Under the pieces are notes generated by a model. The model searched no databases. It saw only the letters and a program-made list of their open reading frames with translations, and had not been told where the DNA came from. This document shows, piece by piece, positions 11,800-22,972 of a stretch of DNA of 64,000 bases. The position numbers were made by a program, and so were the translations under genes. Origin of the DNA: Carallia brachiata (Eukaryota > Streptophyta > Magnoliopsida > Malpighiales > Rhizophoraceae). Numbering within the stretch: the first letter of the stretch is position 1; every line of letters begins with the position of its first letter. The stretch spans positions 28,449-92,448 of the forward strand of contig JADCRB010000060.1 in the NCBI GenBank assembly GCA_021464245.1, in the 5' to 3' direction.

Positions 11800-12620
11800 T
11801 TTGTTCTCCAAATTATAATATTTTTCTTTACTATATGATCTTGCATTTCTATCCCTCCTTCACTAATAATTACTCCTAAATATTCTATTTTTTTTTCCTA
11901 TTTCCATCTTATTTTTAGATAATATACATTCAGCATTATTTACAATATTATAAAAAATATCTAAGTGTTTTTCGTGTTTAACTTCATTATCATTATACAC
12001 CAGTATATCATCAATATATACAAGACTAAAATTATTATATTCTTCAAATATTTTATCTACATATTTTTGAAATATTTCATGTGCATTTTTGAAACCCAAA
12101 GGTAATACATTCCATTTATAATATCTTTAAGGGGCACTAAATGTTGTTAATTGTTTATATTTCTCTTTTATTTTTATATAATGAAATCCATATTTTAGAT
12201 GAAACTTCAAAAATATTTTCTTATGTCTCAATTTATTGAATAAATAGATTTTTTTGATATGTGATAATTGAAAGTCTCAGTTGCTTTATTTAATTCTCTA
12301 TAATCAATTACCATTCTAGATTTTCTCCTTTTAATTTCTAAATGTTTAATTACTGTGAATGCAAGACTACTATGTTTAGATTCTGAATTTCTAATAAATC
12401 TCATTTCTAACAGTTCCTTTATATGTATTTCAAATTCTTTTTCATTATTAGGAGTATATTTCATAAACTTCTTATAAACTATTTTTTCTGAATTTAAGAA
12501 CTTAATTTTACGTTTAGGTTTTCTTAAGTGCCATTTTTCTAGGGGATTTTCTGCACGTGAAGTTTCTAATTTATGTACAATTTCTTTTAACACATATATT
12601 GGTTTTTTATTTGACAAAAA
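11800..12620 (-). pseudogene. Reverse transcriptase (degenerate)
   Basis: 12617-12228 holds the finger region with SRMVIDYRELNKATETF. The next stretch, KIFLKFHLKYGFHYIKIK, lies in a shifted frame and is followed by TTFSAP and a stop. 12099-11863 holds GFKNAHEIFQKYVD and the catalytic YIDDILVY box (near 12004-12018). The D of the first catalytic strand appears replaced: the family has an acidic residue where this copy reads FHLKYG. At least two frame breaks and a stop interrupt the domain. Confidence 0.8.
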
Positions 12621-12779
12621 TTGGGTTGGTACCTCACCACACTTAGTTGCAGGTAATATTTTCTCATGTGCATATTCTCTCTCATAAATGGTTGAGTTAT
12701 TCTAAGTACAAGAGTTTTGTGATTACATGGTATGGTAAATTTTATATGCTGATGATTAATATTTATTGGATAGTAATTT

Positions 12780-13639
12780 TTTATAAAATTATTTCCTAAT
12801 AATATATCTGTGTTAGTATCATTGACTTGTATTAACAAAAGTACTTTGAGTACATATTCTCCTATCTATATTTCTATATTTTTTGCAAATCTTTTTAGAT
12901 TTACAATTCCTCCATTAAATGACTACACATTTATATTTACTTTATTATCTTCTTTCCAATATTCTATCGGTAAAATATTTTTTTTTGGCAATACTAATTC
13001 TTGCTTTGATGTAACATAAAACATGATAATTTTTAGATTTATAATTTTCATATACTAATTTTGCTAATATATACATGTTATTTTTATCCTTCTTTCGTAT
13101 CATATTCTCTTAATATCTATAGACTCTTCATTTACTATAATTGTTATTGTATCACTTTGTATATTATAAGGTTTTACAGATTCTAAAAAGTATATGCCTT
13201 ATAACAGTTCTATACTCGTTTGATCAGATTTTTCCACATATAAGATTTTTTCTAAAATTTGAATTTTGTTAAGTATTAAAAGTATTTTCACATATTCATT
13301 TATCTAAAAAATATTCCCATGATAGTCTCTAAATCTATAAGGTTTTATTAATTTTCTTATTTGATATTCATTAGCCAATTCGTTATTTATGTGTGAAGAT
13401 ATAGCTCTAGTATTACAAATGTTTTTATTTCTCTGTGATCAATTTTTACTTTAATTTCAAATTGTTTCCAATTATTATTTATTAATGTATTTATTAGCAG
13501 ATTTTCAGTTGTTTGTATACTTATTATTCCATATTCTATTTGTGGTAGTTGCCTACTACTATTTCCAATATCCTTAACTTTATCAAATTCTATTATGAAT
13601 TCTTCATGATACATCAATTCTTTGGGTTATTTAACATCC
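12780..13639 (-). pseudogene. Aspartic protease region (active site lost)
   Basis: 13617-13387 encodes the typical lead-in to a retroviral-type protease. At the point where the catalytic Asp-Ser/Thr-Gly triad should lie (about 13400), the frame breaks; only the following residues continue in the next frame (AISSHINNELANEYQ). A later strand with ILLGNNFIKNYYPI (about 12800-12780) is the second half of the fold. The catalytic triad cannot be read in any single frame. Confidence 0.6.
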
Positions 13640-14120
13640 ACATATTTTAACAAATTACTAAATATAGATTAAATTTCATAACTTTCTAATTTCTTATTAA
13701 CTATATGATGTTTATTTGTATATACATATACTATTTTTCCTTATACAGACATTACTTTACGTCTTTCTTTTATTTTAATTCCTCGTAATTTATTATACAA
13801 TACTAAAGTTCTACTTTTATTTTTATCTACTAATGATATACTAAAAGTAGGTTTAGTTGTAAATTTTATTTTTTGATACATCAAATTTCCTTTAAATACT
13901 CCAATTAGTGAATCTTTACTGTTTTTAGATGCAATTCAATAAGTATATTAATTTCTTCTCTAAAATATCCTTTTACTGTTAGTTGTATTGATCCAATATG
14001 TAAATATTTAATTTTATTTCTTTTTGTTTCAGATAATTTTGCCAATTTTTGTTTTATCATATCCTTATTTATCAAGGGTGCTTTTATAGTTCCTTTACTT
14101 TGTGTAATAATCAATTGCAT
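13640..14120 (-). pseudogene. Movement protein core (degenerate)
   Basis: The segment at 14120-13905 contains YLHIGSIQLTVKGYF, the conserved strand of the caulimovirid 30K-type movement protein. After a stop near 13905, matching sequence continues (DSLIGVFKGNLMYQK, then FSISLVDKNKSRTL) to about 13680, with another stop near 13740. Such proteins widen plasmodesmata for cell-to-cell spread. The domain separates this element from LTR retrotransposons. It lies between the coat-like and protease regions. Confidence 0.75.
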
Positions 14121-14469
14121 GTGCTTGCTTATATGCTACATATATCCTAGTTTTTTATTTTTTTTCCATATACGCAATTTAAATACATTTTTAATTCTAT
14201 ATTTAAATCTCGTTTAATTATTTTATCATGTAATTTCTTATCAAATATCAATCTTTCTTTGTCTTCTTCTAAATTTTTTTTCTTCTTCATATATTTTCAT
14301 CATATTTATTTCCTCAAAATGATATTCATCAGATTTTGATTTTTCACTGCGTTTATCTTTTGTCAACAATTCATAAATATCTTATTCACTTTCAATATCT
14401 TTTAAATATTTTAAAGGTTTATATCCTTGTTCTTTTAATTCTTTTACAAATTTGATTATTTTCTTTTCT

Positions 14470-15697
14470 TTGTTTGGACATTCTGGTGAAATATGTCCCA
14501 TTTGTCCATATGATAACATCTACAATTTTTGAAATTCTTTGTGTATGTTCTAGGTTTAGATTTATCTTTTATATCTCTTGTTTTTCTTAAACATTTTCTT
14601 AGGTCTAAAATATCTTCTATTTGGTCTCATATTCTTCTTAAAGTTCTTCTAAATGGTCTCCTAAATATCTTATTATTATTTTTATATGGTTTTTTATATT
14701 CTTCCCATCTCCAACGTCCCGGTGCTTGATATATACTACTACACATAGATTCTAATTTTTTTTTTATACATTTTAAAATATTTCTTCAATCATATGCTTT
14801 CAAGCATTGTATTTTACAAAATCCTTCATATATGCTATCATTCTTCCTAAACTGTCATCAATTCTATTATTTTGATCTTTAAAATAAGATTTCTTAATAT
14901 TTTCTCCCCATGTTGGAGGCAACTTCAAAAAAAAAAAGTTTTTAATATATTTTCTTAATTTCCTCAAATACTGTCAAAATGTAATAATAGTTTTTAAATT
15001 CACACGCATATTGTTCAAAATCACACAAATTACAAATTGTTAATCTGTTTATTTTTCACACTACATCTTCTGATTTTTCCCTTTTTTTACTTTCATCTTG
15101 ATTTTATTTACTAAATTCTCTTCTTATTGCATTCTCATATTTAATTAATACTTGTATAGAATTTCTACTTTCTGCATTTCTCAATATAGTTTTTTGTTTT
15201 TCACTCAAATTCTTAAACCAAGATAATGCAACTCCTACAAAGATAGATTCTATAAATCTAGTTGCTTGAACACTTGATATTCCCTTTTGAATAATTACTA
15301 ATGAATTAGATTTAGTCCAATATTTTATAGTTTCATCTACGTCAGTTACACAATCCAAATTCAACCATGAGTCATTTCCACTAATTGCATTTTCTAAATG
15401 TTTAATAGGTGTATATTCTGAATTTACATATTGTTTTCCTTTCTTTCCATATTCTTCATTTCTATATTCAGTATTACGATTAACATATTTTCTTCTAGGT
15501 TCCATTATATAGTCATATAACTTATCCATTATTTGTTGAGTTCCAGATCCAAATGCTTGTTTTGCATTTTGCACTACTTTAGGTCTACTTATTATAGTAT
15601 TACTTCCTATTTGTTCATTCATAAATACTTCTTCCTTTTCTAATAATTTTAATTTTGCCATGAGTTCTTCTATTGCTTTCTCATTATTGGTTTCCAT
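14470..15697 (-). pseudogene. Coat/Gag-like region with zinc knuckle (degenerate)
   Basis: An open frame at 15697-15104 begins with an acidic coiled-coil-like N-terminus. It then shows a capsid-type core with a tryptophan-rich segment (WLNLDC, IKYWTKSN, VALSWFKNLS). Stops follow, but cysteine- and tyrosine-rich coat-like sequence continues in other frames to about 14940. Near 14490-14530 a CCHC zinc-knuckle remnant is visible (GQMGHISPECPNKEK), with its first cysteines out of frame. In caulimovirids this protein packages the viral DNA. Several frameshifts separate the parts, so it is a pseudogene. Confidence 0.7.
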
Positions 15698-15885
15698 TAT
15701 CTATTTAATTACGTTTATATTTATCAATATAATTCCAATTCCAACAATTAAAACTTGTTCAGGAGTATATTCTATTTCAATCACATCCTTCTCTCAATCT
15801 GTTATATTTGTATTATATTTTTATTTATTTTCCTAAGTTCCTTCCTAGATTCTTTAATATGCTTAGTAATATTTGTATCATCTTC

Positions 15886-16134
15886 TTACACTAGGTCTTC
15901 TAACAATTTAATTACATATATTGAGGTTCTTCTAGGTGGTTCAGCTCTTATGTTCTTAATTCTTTCCAAAGAATTTTTAATATCTATTAACAATTGTTCT
16001 CTTCTCAAAATTTCTTCCAAAGTTTCAGGACTTCCATAATTTACTTGATTATCGTAATTAGCCCTAATTTGATCATTTATTTCTTGAATAATTCTATCCA
16101 TATACTGTTTATTTGTCAGATGTAATAATGCCAA
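15886..16134 (-). pseudogene. First small ORF of the pararetrovirus copy
   Basis: An 82-codon frame that opens the coding part after the leader. It is charged, largely helical in character, and has no domain I recognise. It sits where caulimovirids often carry small 5' ORFs. Just downstream, a short frame with a hydrophobic stretch ends at TAG (15703-15701), three bases before the next ATG at 15697. Such close stop-start spacing is common in caulimovirid leaders and small ORFs. Confidence 0.55.
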
Positions 16135-16333
16135 GTACTCTCTAAATTTTCGATTATTATCATTTTGTAAGTTGGAGTATCTGTCACAAATTTTTACAAA
16201 TTGCAGGTAATTAATTTTTTAATTTTTGAAAGTTTTATGTCCACCATTATGCCTTCTAACTTATGTCCTCCAATCTTTTTGCTTTTTTTTTTTTTTTTTT
16301 TTACAATTTTGAATATTCTTATGCATAAGTTCT

Positions 16334-17944
16334 GTTTGACCAGCCACCTATCTTTTCCCATTAAACGCTGGCCCACAAGCGTTTTTGTTCAAGATGGAGA
16401 TGACCTCCAACGTGCTGTTTAGCTAAGGTCCCCATCTAGGCCTGCGACAATTGAATTGAGATCCACCGACTCCAATAGGTTCAGAAAGTTTGACAATCAG
16501 CTATAACTGTCCTAATTATAAAGGCTTTTGCCAGTTTTGGAGGTTTTAACTTAGAAAGAAAAAAAAAAAAAAAATAAAAGTCGGCAAAAAAGGCCGTACC
16601 TTTGGATTGAAGTGCGAAAATGGAACATGACTACCAAAGTTTGAATGATTCATTAAACGGACAATCAGTGCATGTTCATCTGACAGTATATAATTATAGA
16701 TTGGATAGCAGCCAAACCTTCCCCCCACGCATTATACTTTGTCAGAGATGGTCCACAAATAACATAATTACTTGCTATGAAGTTCAAAAGCGATTTGATT
16801 GGCACACATCCACCGCATCGAAATCAAATAATAAACAATAAGATTATACAAACATACGTTTAATGCAATACATAATTAAATTAATAATAAATATAATTTA
16901 TTTTTTTATTAAATTTAACATATTCTTTTAGGACGTAACTATAGAATTATTATTATATATATATTACGTACTTATAATTACACTTGGCAAAAATATTTCA
17001 AAACACAAAAATCGCAAGGAAATAAAAAACGAGTCGCCACCCAAGGACAAAACAAAGTGCCAGACCCCGAAAAATGGTAGAGTCTACAGAGTTTTTACAT
17101 TTTTTTGTCAAAAATTTATAATGTGCATGTAATTAAGTGAAATGTGCAAACATTATTTTTGAAGTTGAATATATACTTAAGATTAGTTGTATGTATATTC
17201 CTTTTTACCTTTATCTACATAATATTTGTTTTAAATAAACAAAATAAATAAAAAAACGTGAGTAAGACCCACCTGTCCGGTCTTTCTTATCTTTCTTTTT
17301 TTTTTCCCAATAAATTATTTTTTTTTTTGTACATTTGCCAAAAAGTTCGGCTACAAGTACCGAAGAAAAGGGTTCAAGTATATATTAAAAATTGATTATT
17401 ACTGCTTTTAAGGAATATTTATTAATTAGAATTTAAATATTTATTATAGAGATTTTAAATTTAAATCTTAAAAAGAAAAGAGTGAGATTTATAAAAAAAA
17501 AATTACCTCCATTATATAATTTATAATTCAATGAATTTCTAAATAAATTTAAAAAAATTGATTATTACTTTTTAGAAAAAGAAAAAAAATCTACAGTGCC
17601 TCGTAGTATTGCCAACTTCTCTTAAACTTATATAGGATCACCAATAAATTTCAAACAAAAAGAGCAACAAATATATAATGGTTTACCTGTAACTTTTTCT
17701 TATATGTGCTTTGCGAAAATCACCTTGCATTACTTTTCAAACGGTACAACAAAACGTGCAATCTAGAAAATGGAACTGCACGCAACACAAAAAAAAAAAA
17801 ATAATAATAATAATTAATTATTAATAGCGCGGAATTGGAAGCTCTTGTTCATGGAGTTCCTTAATAATATCCTAGAACTTCCAAAACATAAATGGCTCAA
17901 AATCACAATACCATATATTAGAATTGCATACAATAACAAGGACC
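16334..17944. other. AT-rich spacer between pararetrovirus and ERF gene
   Basis: Contains A-runs (16558-16575, 17790-17815) and degenerate AT-rich sequence. 17820-17944 is probably 3' UTR of the ERF gene. No other gene or element boundary recognised. Confidence 0.5.
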
Positions 17945-20592
17945 TCACTCTCCAGGGTCCCTAGAGCTAGAGTGCTTCCCATCTTCTTCATAATCGGAAC
18001 TGAAAGAACCACCGAATGGGAACCCAGATGAGAAGCTCATAAAATTTTGCTGATGCTGCTGCTCCGGCGACAGGAAAGTAGGTGGCGCTGATTGTGGAGG
18101 AAATGGCTCTTGATTGAAGAGATTGGAAGCATAATACGGGAGATTAGCTTCATTACTGGAAAGAATTTGCGCATATTGATAGAGGTGAGGGTAGGCATCT
18201 TGTGGAAATGAAGTTTGCTGAGGAGGAGGAGGAGCCACCACTGGCATAGAGCTGTGTTCGGACGAGAAGCTTGAATCCCCGGAAGCAGAACCCATTAAAT
18301 AGCCTAACTCGGTTTTCCCTTGAACCCGTTCAGGAAAATTAAGCTTGGCCTTGGTGCCTTTGAACTTGAGAGCAGCTCTGTCATATGCAAGGGCTGCATC
18401 CTCAGCAGTGTCAAACGTACCAAGCCAGACCCGAGCTGCCTTCTTTGGGTCACGTATTTCGGCTGCCCATTTACCCCATGGTCTTTGTCTTACTCCTCTG
18501 TAATGTCTTCTCCTCGTAGTTTCTTCACAAATATCCGTATATATCAAACAAAATACGAGTACTTGAGTACGTTCAAAGTTGAAGAAAATAATATAATTCA
18601 AAGTTGAAGAAAATAATATAATTATTAGTTTTAAATATAGTTCAATCCATTCATCTGCAATGAAAAACAATTAACGAATATAATTAAGTAAAGGGTAATC
18701 TATGTGCTTTCTGGCCAACTAACATATTTTTAGTGATGTAAGTGGATTAATAGTCGTTTAAATTTGTGACAAGCATCATTATATTGTACATATATTCTAA
18801 AATTTGTCAATGTTTGTTTGATACAAACGTTCTCTTATTATTAACCACAAATTGGTCTTCTATAGATTTCTTTTTTCTTGATGTCTAGTGGTAGAAAATA
18901 AAAAGAGACAATCGGCAATCAAGGTCTAAATAAGAACCAGCAATCATCTCTAGGTAACAATTCCTCTCGGTAAAGCCCCTCCAATCATGTCTACATTCAG
19001 TTTGGTTTCGCTAAAGTATGGGATACTCAATCTTTAGTTATTTGTCTTCAAGTACCACTATGCAATAGCCATTGGCAATGAAAGCGATTAAAGTGTGAAG
19101 AATTGATATATATTGAGCGCTTAACTTAACAATATTTTAATTAACATGGGCTACAAATTTTTTTTTGTCTGTCCTTCGATTTTGTTGAACTAAAATGGTT
19201 GACATAATTAAGATGACTAGGTAACAACAAACCAGCAGTCGATTTCTTAGATGAGGCGAAGTTGAAGGAACAATATGTAGTATTGGAGATCGATGGATAA
19301 GGCCTGGAGCCAAATCCAGTCGATCGATGCACTTACGAAAGCTAAATTATAAAAAGGAATGTTAGTGTTTTACGACTCTATATTTGTACTCAGAAATGTG
19401 AATATATGCCTCATGACTCTAAGCTAAGAGAAATTTGACCCTATCCACAAGCACACGGAGGAAAACAATTTCTTTACACATGCACACTGGATGACAGAGA
19501 GAAATAAAGAGAGGGAAAGAGATTTTTAATTACGGAAAGTAAAGGTACCATGAACTTAGCGAAAACCCTAACACTGCACGCATCTCAGCTGTGTGCATTT
19601 GATATACAATTAGGGAGCAAGCCCCCACTTTGTCGTTGAGATTTGAATCCCACCAAAGTGGAGTGATAGAGTAAATTTACAGTTTATTGTAAGGCATACA
19701 TAATCATTTAATTTCTTTACGCTTCTCTGAATGGTAAGTCAGCAATAATTTTTGTTGGGATTGTAGAATACTACCCACCTTTCCCATTTTATCAACCGCA
19801 GGAAAAAAAAAAAAAAAAAAAAGCAAACCCTCACCCCAGCGCCTCTCTAGGACACTGCAATTGTTAAAAGAAACGAGAGAACGACTGGTCTCCTAGTGAA
19901 ATAAAAACCCCAACCGAGCATGTGCAATAAAAAAAGACAAAAAGGAAAAGATAAAATTGAGGGAAGAAGTTAGGCAGAGGGCAAAAACACTTTTCTAGTT
20001 TTCTTCCTTCAAGTTACGGATAGTCAAGAGAATATCAGCTAAAAAACACACACAGTTAATTTGATCGCGACAACTTTGGACAATGAAACAAGACGTGCGA
20101 ACCGAGATCTGGATTTTTTGGACACAATATTCCATCAATTTGTATTTTTTTTAGGTTATTAACATAACGTGCATTAAGCATTAAGCAAAAGCAAAGCGAA
20201 GCAAGTGAACATGTCGAACAGAAAATTAAATATCATCTAATTGTGCCTCAGGAAAATTAAAACTTTGTGCTAAGAGGAAAATTATAATTACCTGGATCTT
20301 GAGTAGGTTGAGAAGATGAGCGATGGTCAAGTTCAAGTTCTTCTTCGACAACAGGCTGGTGGCCATGGACACCTAATGGGGCCGATGATGACTGCACCAC
20401 AGAAGATGATGACTTATCGTCGGAATGTCCAATGACTTGAGAGAGTGCCGAAACCATGGCTGACATGTCGGTCTGTGACCAAGATGATGAATAATAAGAA
20501 GGAAAGTCATCACGTTCTTCCCTTTTTTCCCCCGATGCTTCCGATGGAACTGGCCTCTTTCCATGCCTTCGATCCACCTTTGTGGTACACTA
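17945..20592 (-). CDS. ERF group X transcription factor (ERF113/114-like)
   Basis: Two exons are clear: 20592-20292 and 18522-17945, joined in phase across a 1.77-kb intron (donor CCAG/GTAATT, acceptor GTGAAG/AAACT). The joined frame gives 292 residues. The upstream exon has [14 protein letters not shown] and [14 protein letters not shown], the N-terminal motif of the RAP2.6L/ERF113-115 and ABR1 group. The downstream exon opens with the AP2 DNA-binding domain ([20 protein letters not shown], then [20 protein letters not shown]) with the Ala and Asp typical of ERF rather than DREB proteins. It ends in a Gln/Pro/Ser-rich acidic tail. Members bind GCC-box promoters in wounding, regeneration and axillary bud growth. 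No in-frame ATG lies in the upstream exon: GTG occurs at 20577 where relatives seem to begin, and a TTTTAG acceptor lies just upstream, so a 5' exon or altered start is unresolved. Confidence 0.88.
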
Positions 20593-21409
20593 AAAGACCC
20601 AAAGCCGTGTGCTGATCAAGCGCCGGTTCTTAACTGTGGCACTACGGCAAACAATTTTTTATTTTCAGTCTGTACACAGTCTCGTCTCGATAGAAGTTGA
20701 GATTTGCTTCGGATCAAGACGTGGAGTACATAAAGAAAACAATTGGTGGCTACCGTCAAGAAGCTGCTTGGTTTTAATTTGTCCGGATGGCGAGGGACAA
20801 GAAGAAGGAGAGCACCAGATGAGACAACAAGAGCTTCTGAGACCATCTAGCATCTAGTACTTATTTATTTATTTATTATTATTTGTTTTTTTTTAAAAAA
20901 ACTTATTAAGTTGTAAATGATTATTATAAGATGTCTTCTTCTCTTATAAATCTCATATACTTTATTTTCAATAACTAATTTTTTGGTCTTCTAGTATTTA
21001 TTTAATTGGCAATTTTCGGTCGGTTTGTGACAGTTATTTGGGTCGAAAGGAGCTTGAGGTCTTTTTGAAATTTATATTTAAATTGATTGGTTTGTCATGA
21101 TTTAAAATTTTCAAAATTACGGGCAATACGAAGAAAATCAATTAAACTATTATTGAAAATTGTTGATAGTTTAAACTGTGCTCGTTGGGTAAATTATTGT
21201 TTGTATTTCTTATTTTGTTGATTTGTTCGATAAATGGAATTGTCGGTTTCTTTAAAAATAAAAAGAAATTGAAAATATTTAATGAAACATTGATTTTTGA
21301 GGTATCACACCCTGAGAAAATAGATTTTAAAAAATTAATATAAAGACAGATAAATGAAACTTTAGTAAGAAAAATTATCTAAATAACATATCTTTGATTA
21401 ATATATTTA
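20593..21409. promoter_or_regulatory. Upstream region of the ERF gene
   Basis: Two open frames start on the minus strand near 20853 and 20846 (about 62 and 76 codons), either of which might belong to a 5' exon or leader. Neither splices obviously in phase to 20592. Beyond 20860 the sequence is AT-rich spacer. No confident TATA box chosen. Confidence 0.35.
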
Positions 21410-21878
21410 CATTGTGTTTAGGACGAGAGAAAATGGCGCGAGGGAGAGGAAAGTATGAGAATTAAGGTAAATTATTATATCTGAAAAATATTTGAAAAGT
21501 GAGGGAGAGAAAAGTTTTTAATTTTTCTAATTCTCCCTACTCCAGTAAAACTAATCCTTTTAAAAAATGGGAAGAAATTTGTTAATTCTTTTATTAAATT
21601 TATTAAATAATTTAATTACTCTTCACATAATTTAAAAATTAAAATTTTACCTAAATAAAATATTTAAATAAAATTTATTATAAATGATAAAATTATTATT
21701 CAAATATATTTTATATTACTCTCCCCTATTTTCTACCATTTCCTAAATAAAAGAATTTATAATTTTTCTCCCTATCATCATTTTTTCTCGAACACAAGAG
21801 ATGATAGAAAATATTTCTTTCTTCTAACGATCATCTCTTTCACTGTTTCTTCCTCAAGAATTTTATCCAAATACAGTG
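21410..21878. mobile_element. MITE family A, copy 1 (469 bp)
   Basis: Starts CATTGTGTTTAGGACG and ends in CCAAATACAGTG, an imperfect inverted repeat of about 16 bp, with TTA on both sides (21407-21409 and 21879-21881). The interior aligns along its length with 48610-49097 and 50394-50874 (shared blocks: TTAAATTTATTAAATAA, TAAATAAAATATTTAAATAA). TTA duplication and size fit a PIF/Harbinger-type MITE. Confidence 0.8.
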
Positions 21879-22385
21879 TTAGTGTGAGTGGACTACATTT
21901 GAGTTACGAGAAATTAATTGAATTCATTTGTTTGGTTTACACCTGACCTCCATAAAATATAATGAAAAAATTATAGTACCTGACCAATTTTGTTTGAAGA
22001 ATTTGCTCGAATGTAACTATATTTTCTTTTTTTGTGTTACACTTTGATTTTTTATAACGAAAAAAAAGAATATATATTAACATTTTTAGTTGTAAAAATT
22101 GAAGGTGTGGCTGTACAAAAAGAGAACATAAATATTCAGATAAATCTTTTGGACACAATCTTTTACTACTGTAATCGTGTCCAAAATAATTATAGTCTTT
22201 GATATTTTAAAGAAATGACGTCATTATTGACGGGTTTTAGATACTTGAAATGGTATGTAAAACAAAATCTACCAAATTATCTAATTAATTTAGTCCGATT
22301 GGACGATTTCTTTACACCCCTAATTATTTTTATTGCGACTTTTTGAGGTTACTTTACGCCCCTAATTTTTGTTGCCTTAGTCTTA

Positions 22386-22972
22386 GGGCCTAGTTGGGAT
22401 AATTATTGGAGGTTGTAGTTGTTGATTACTAATTTATGATATAATATTGAAATTTTTATTTTTAGATGTAACATTTTTGTTTTTAGAATAATATTGAAAA
22501 TTATTTTACTTAATTTTTAATTTTTTTAAAAAAATATTAAATTTTATTAAATGATAAAAATTATTGTATTTGAATTTTTTTATAAGTGTCTGTATTAAAA
22601 AAATTGAAGTGAAAAAAATATTATTTAAGAATAGTTGAAAAAAGAAATTATTAAAATTATATAAATATTAATAAAATAAATTAATATATCTAATTCATGT
22701 GACAAGTTAAAAAAATAATAATAAAATTATATAAATATTCTTTAAGAGTAATTTAGTCGATATAAATTATTATTAATATTAAAAAATAAAAAATAATTTA
22801 AAAATAGTAAAAATAGTCTAAAATTACTTTTAAATCAGTTACTGTTTGAAAGTCAAATAAAAAAATAAATAAAATCAAATAATAGTACTAAAAAATTTAT
22901 CAAATATTCATATTTTTATTTTATAAAAATAAAATTTAAATACACTAATTCAAAAATTTATCTAAATGCCTC
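22386..22972. mobile_element. Probable MITE, about 590 bp
   Basis: The left end GGGCCTAGTTGGGATAATTA and the reverse complement of the right end GGAGGCATTTAGATAAATTT are similar over about 20 bp. The interior is strongly AT-rich and non-coding. Flanks TTA and TAG do not match exactly, so the target duplication is uncertain. Confidence 0.5.

Larger units (their letters stand above)
8673..16333 (-). mobile_element. Endogenous pararetrovirus (Caulimoviridae-like), near genome-length, decayed
   Basis: Read on the minus strand, remnants follow in this order: a small first ORF, a coat-like domain, a zinc knuckle, a movement-protein core, an aspartic protease, reverse transcriptase (YIDD), RNase H, a C-terminal region, promoter-like motifs and a Met-tRNA primer site. 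A movement domain upstream of protease-RT-RNase H marks Caulimoviridae rather than a Ty3 retrotransposon. The two ends share about 30 nt with two mismatches (8685-8715 and 16303-16333), both beside a T-run. The 7.6 kb between them matches a caulimovirid circle. Many stops and frameshifts make it non-functional. Single-polyprotein petuvirus-like relatives seem nearest, but the genus is not assigned. Confidence 0.85.

Noticed and set aside
8673..16333. Ty3/Gypsy LTR retrotransposon as an explanation of the RT remnants
   Set aside because: A movement-protein core is present, there is no integrase between RNase H and the end, and no LTRs longer than the roughly 30-nt shared end were found.
20616..20853. 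Overlapping 62- and 76-codon frames upstream of the ERF gene as a confident first exon
   Set aside because: Neither joins in phase to 20592 at a clear donor, so they are recorded only as possible leader sequence.
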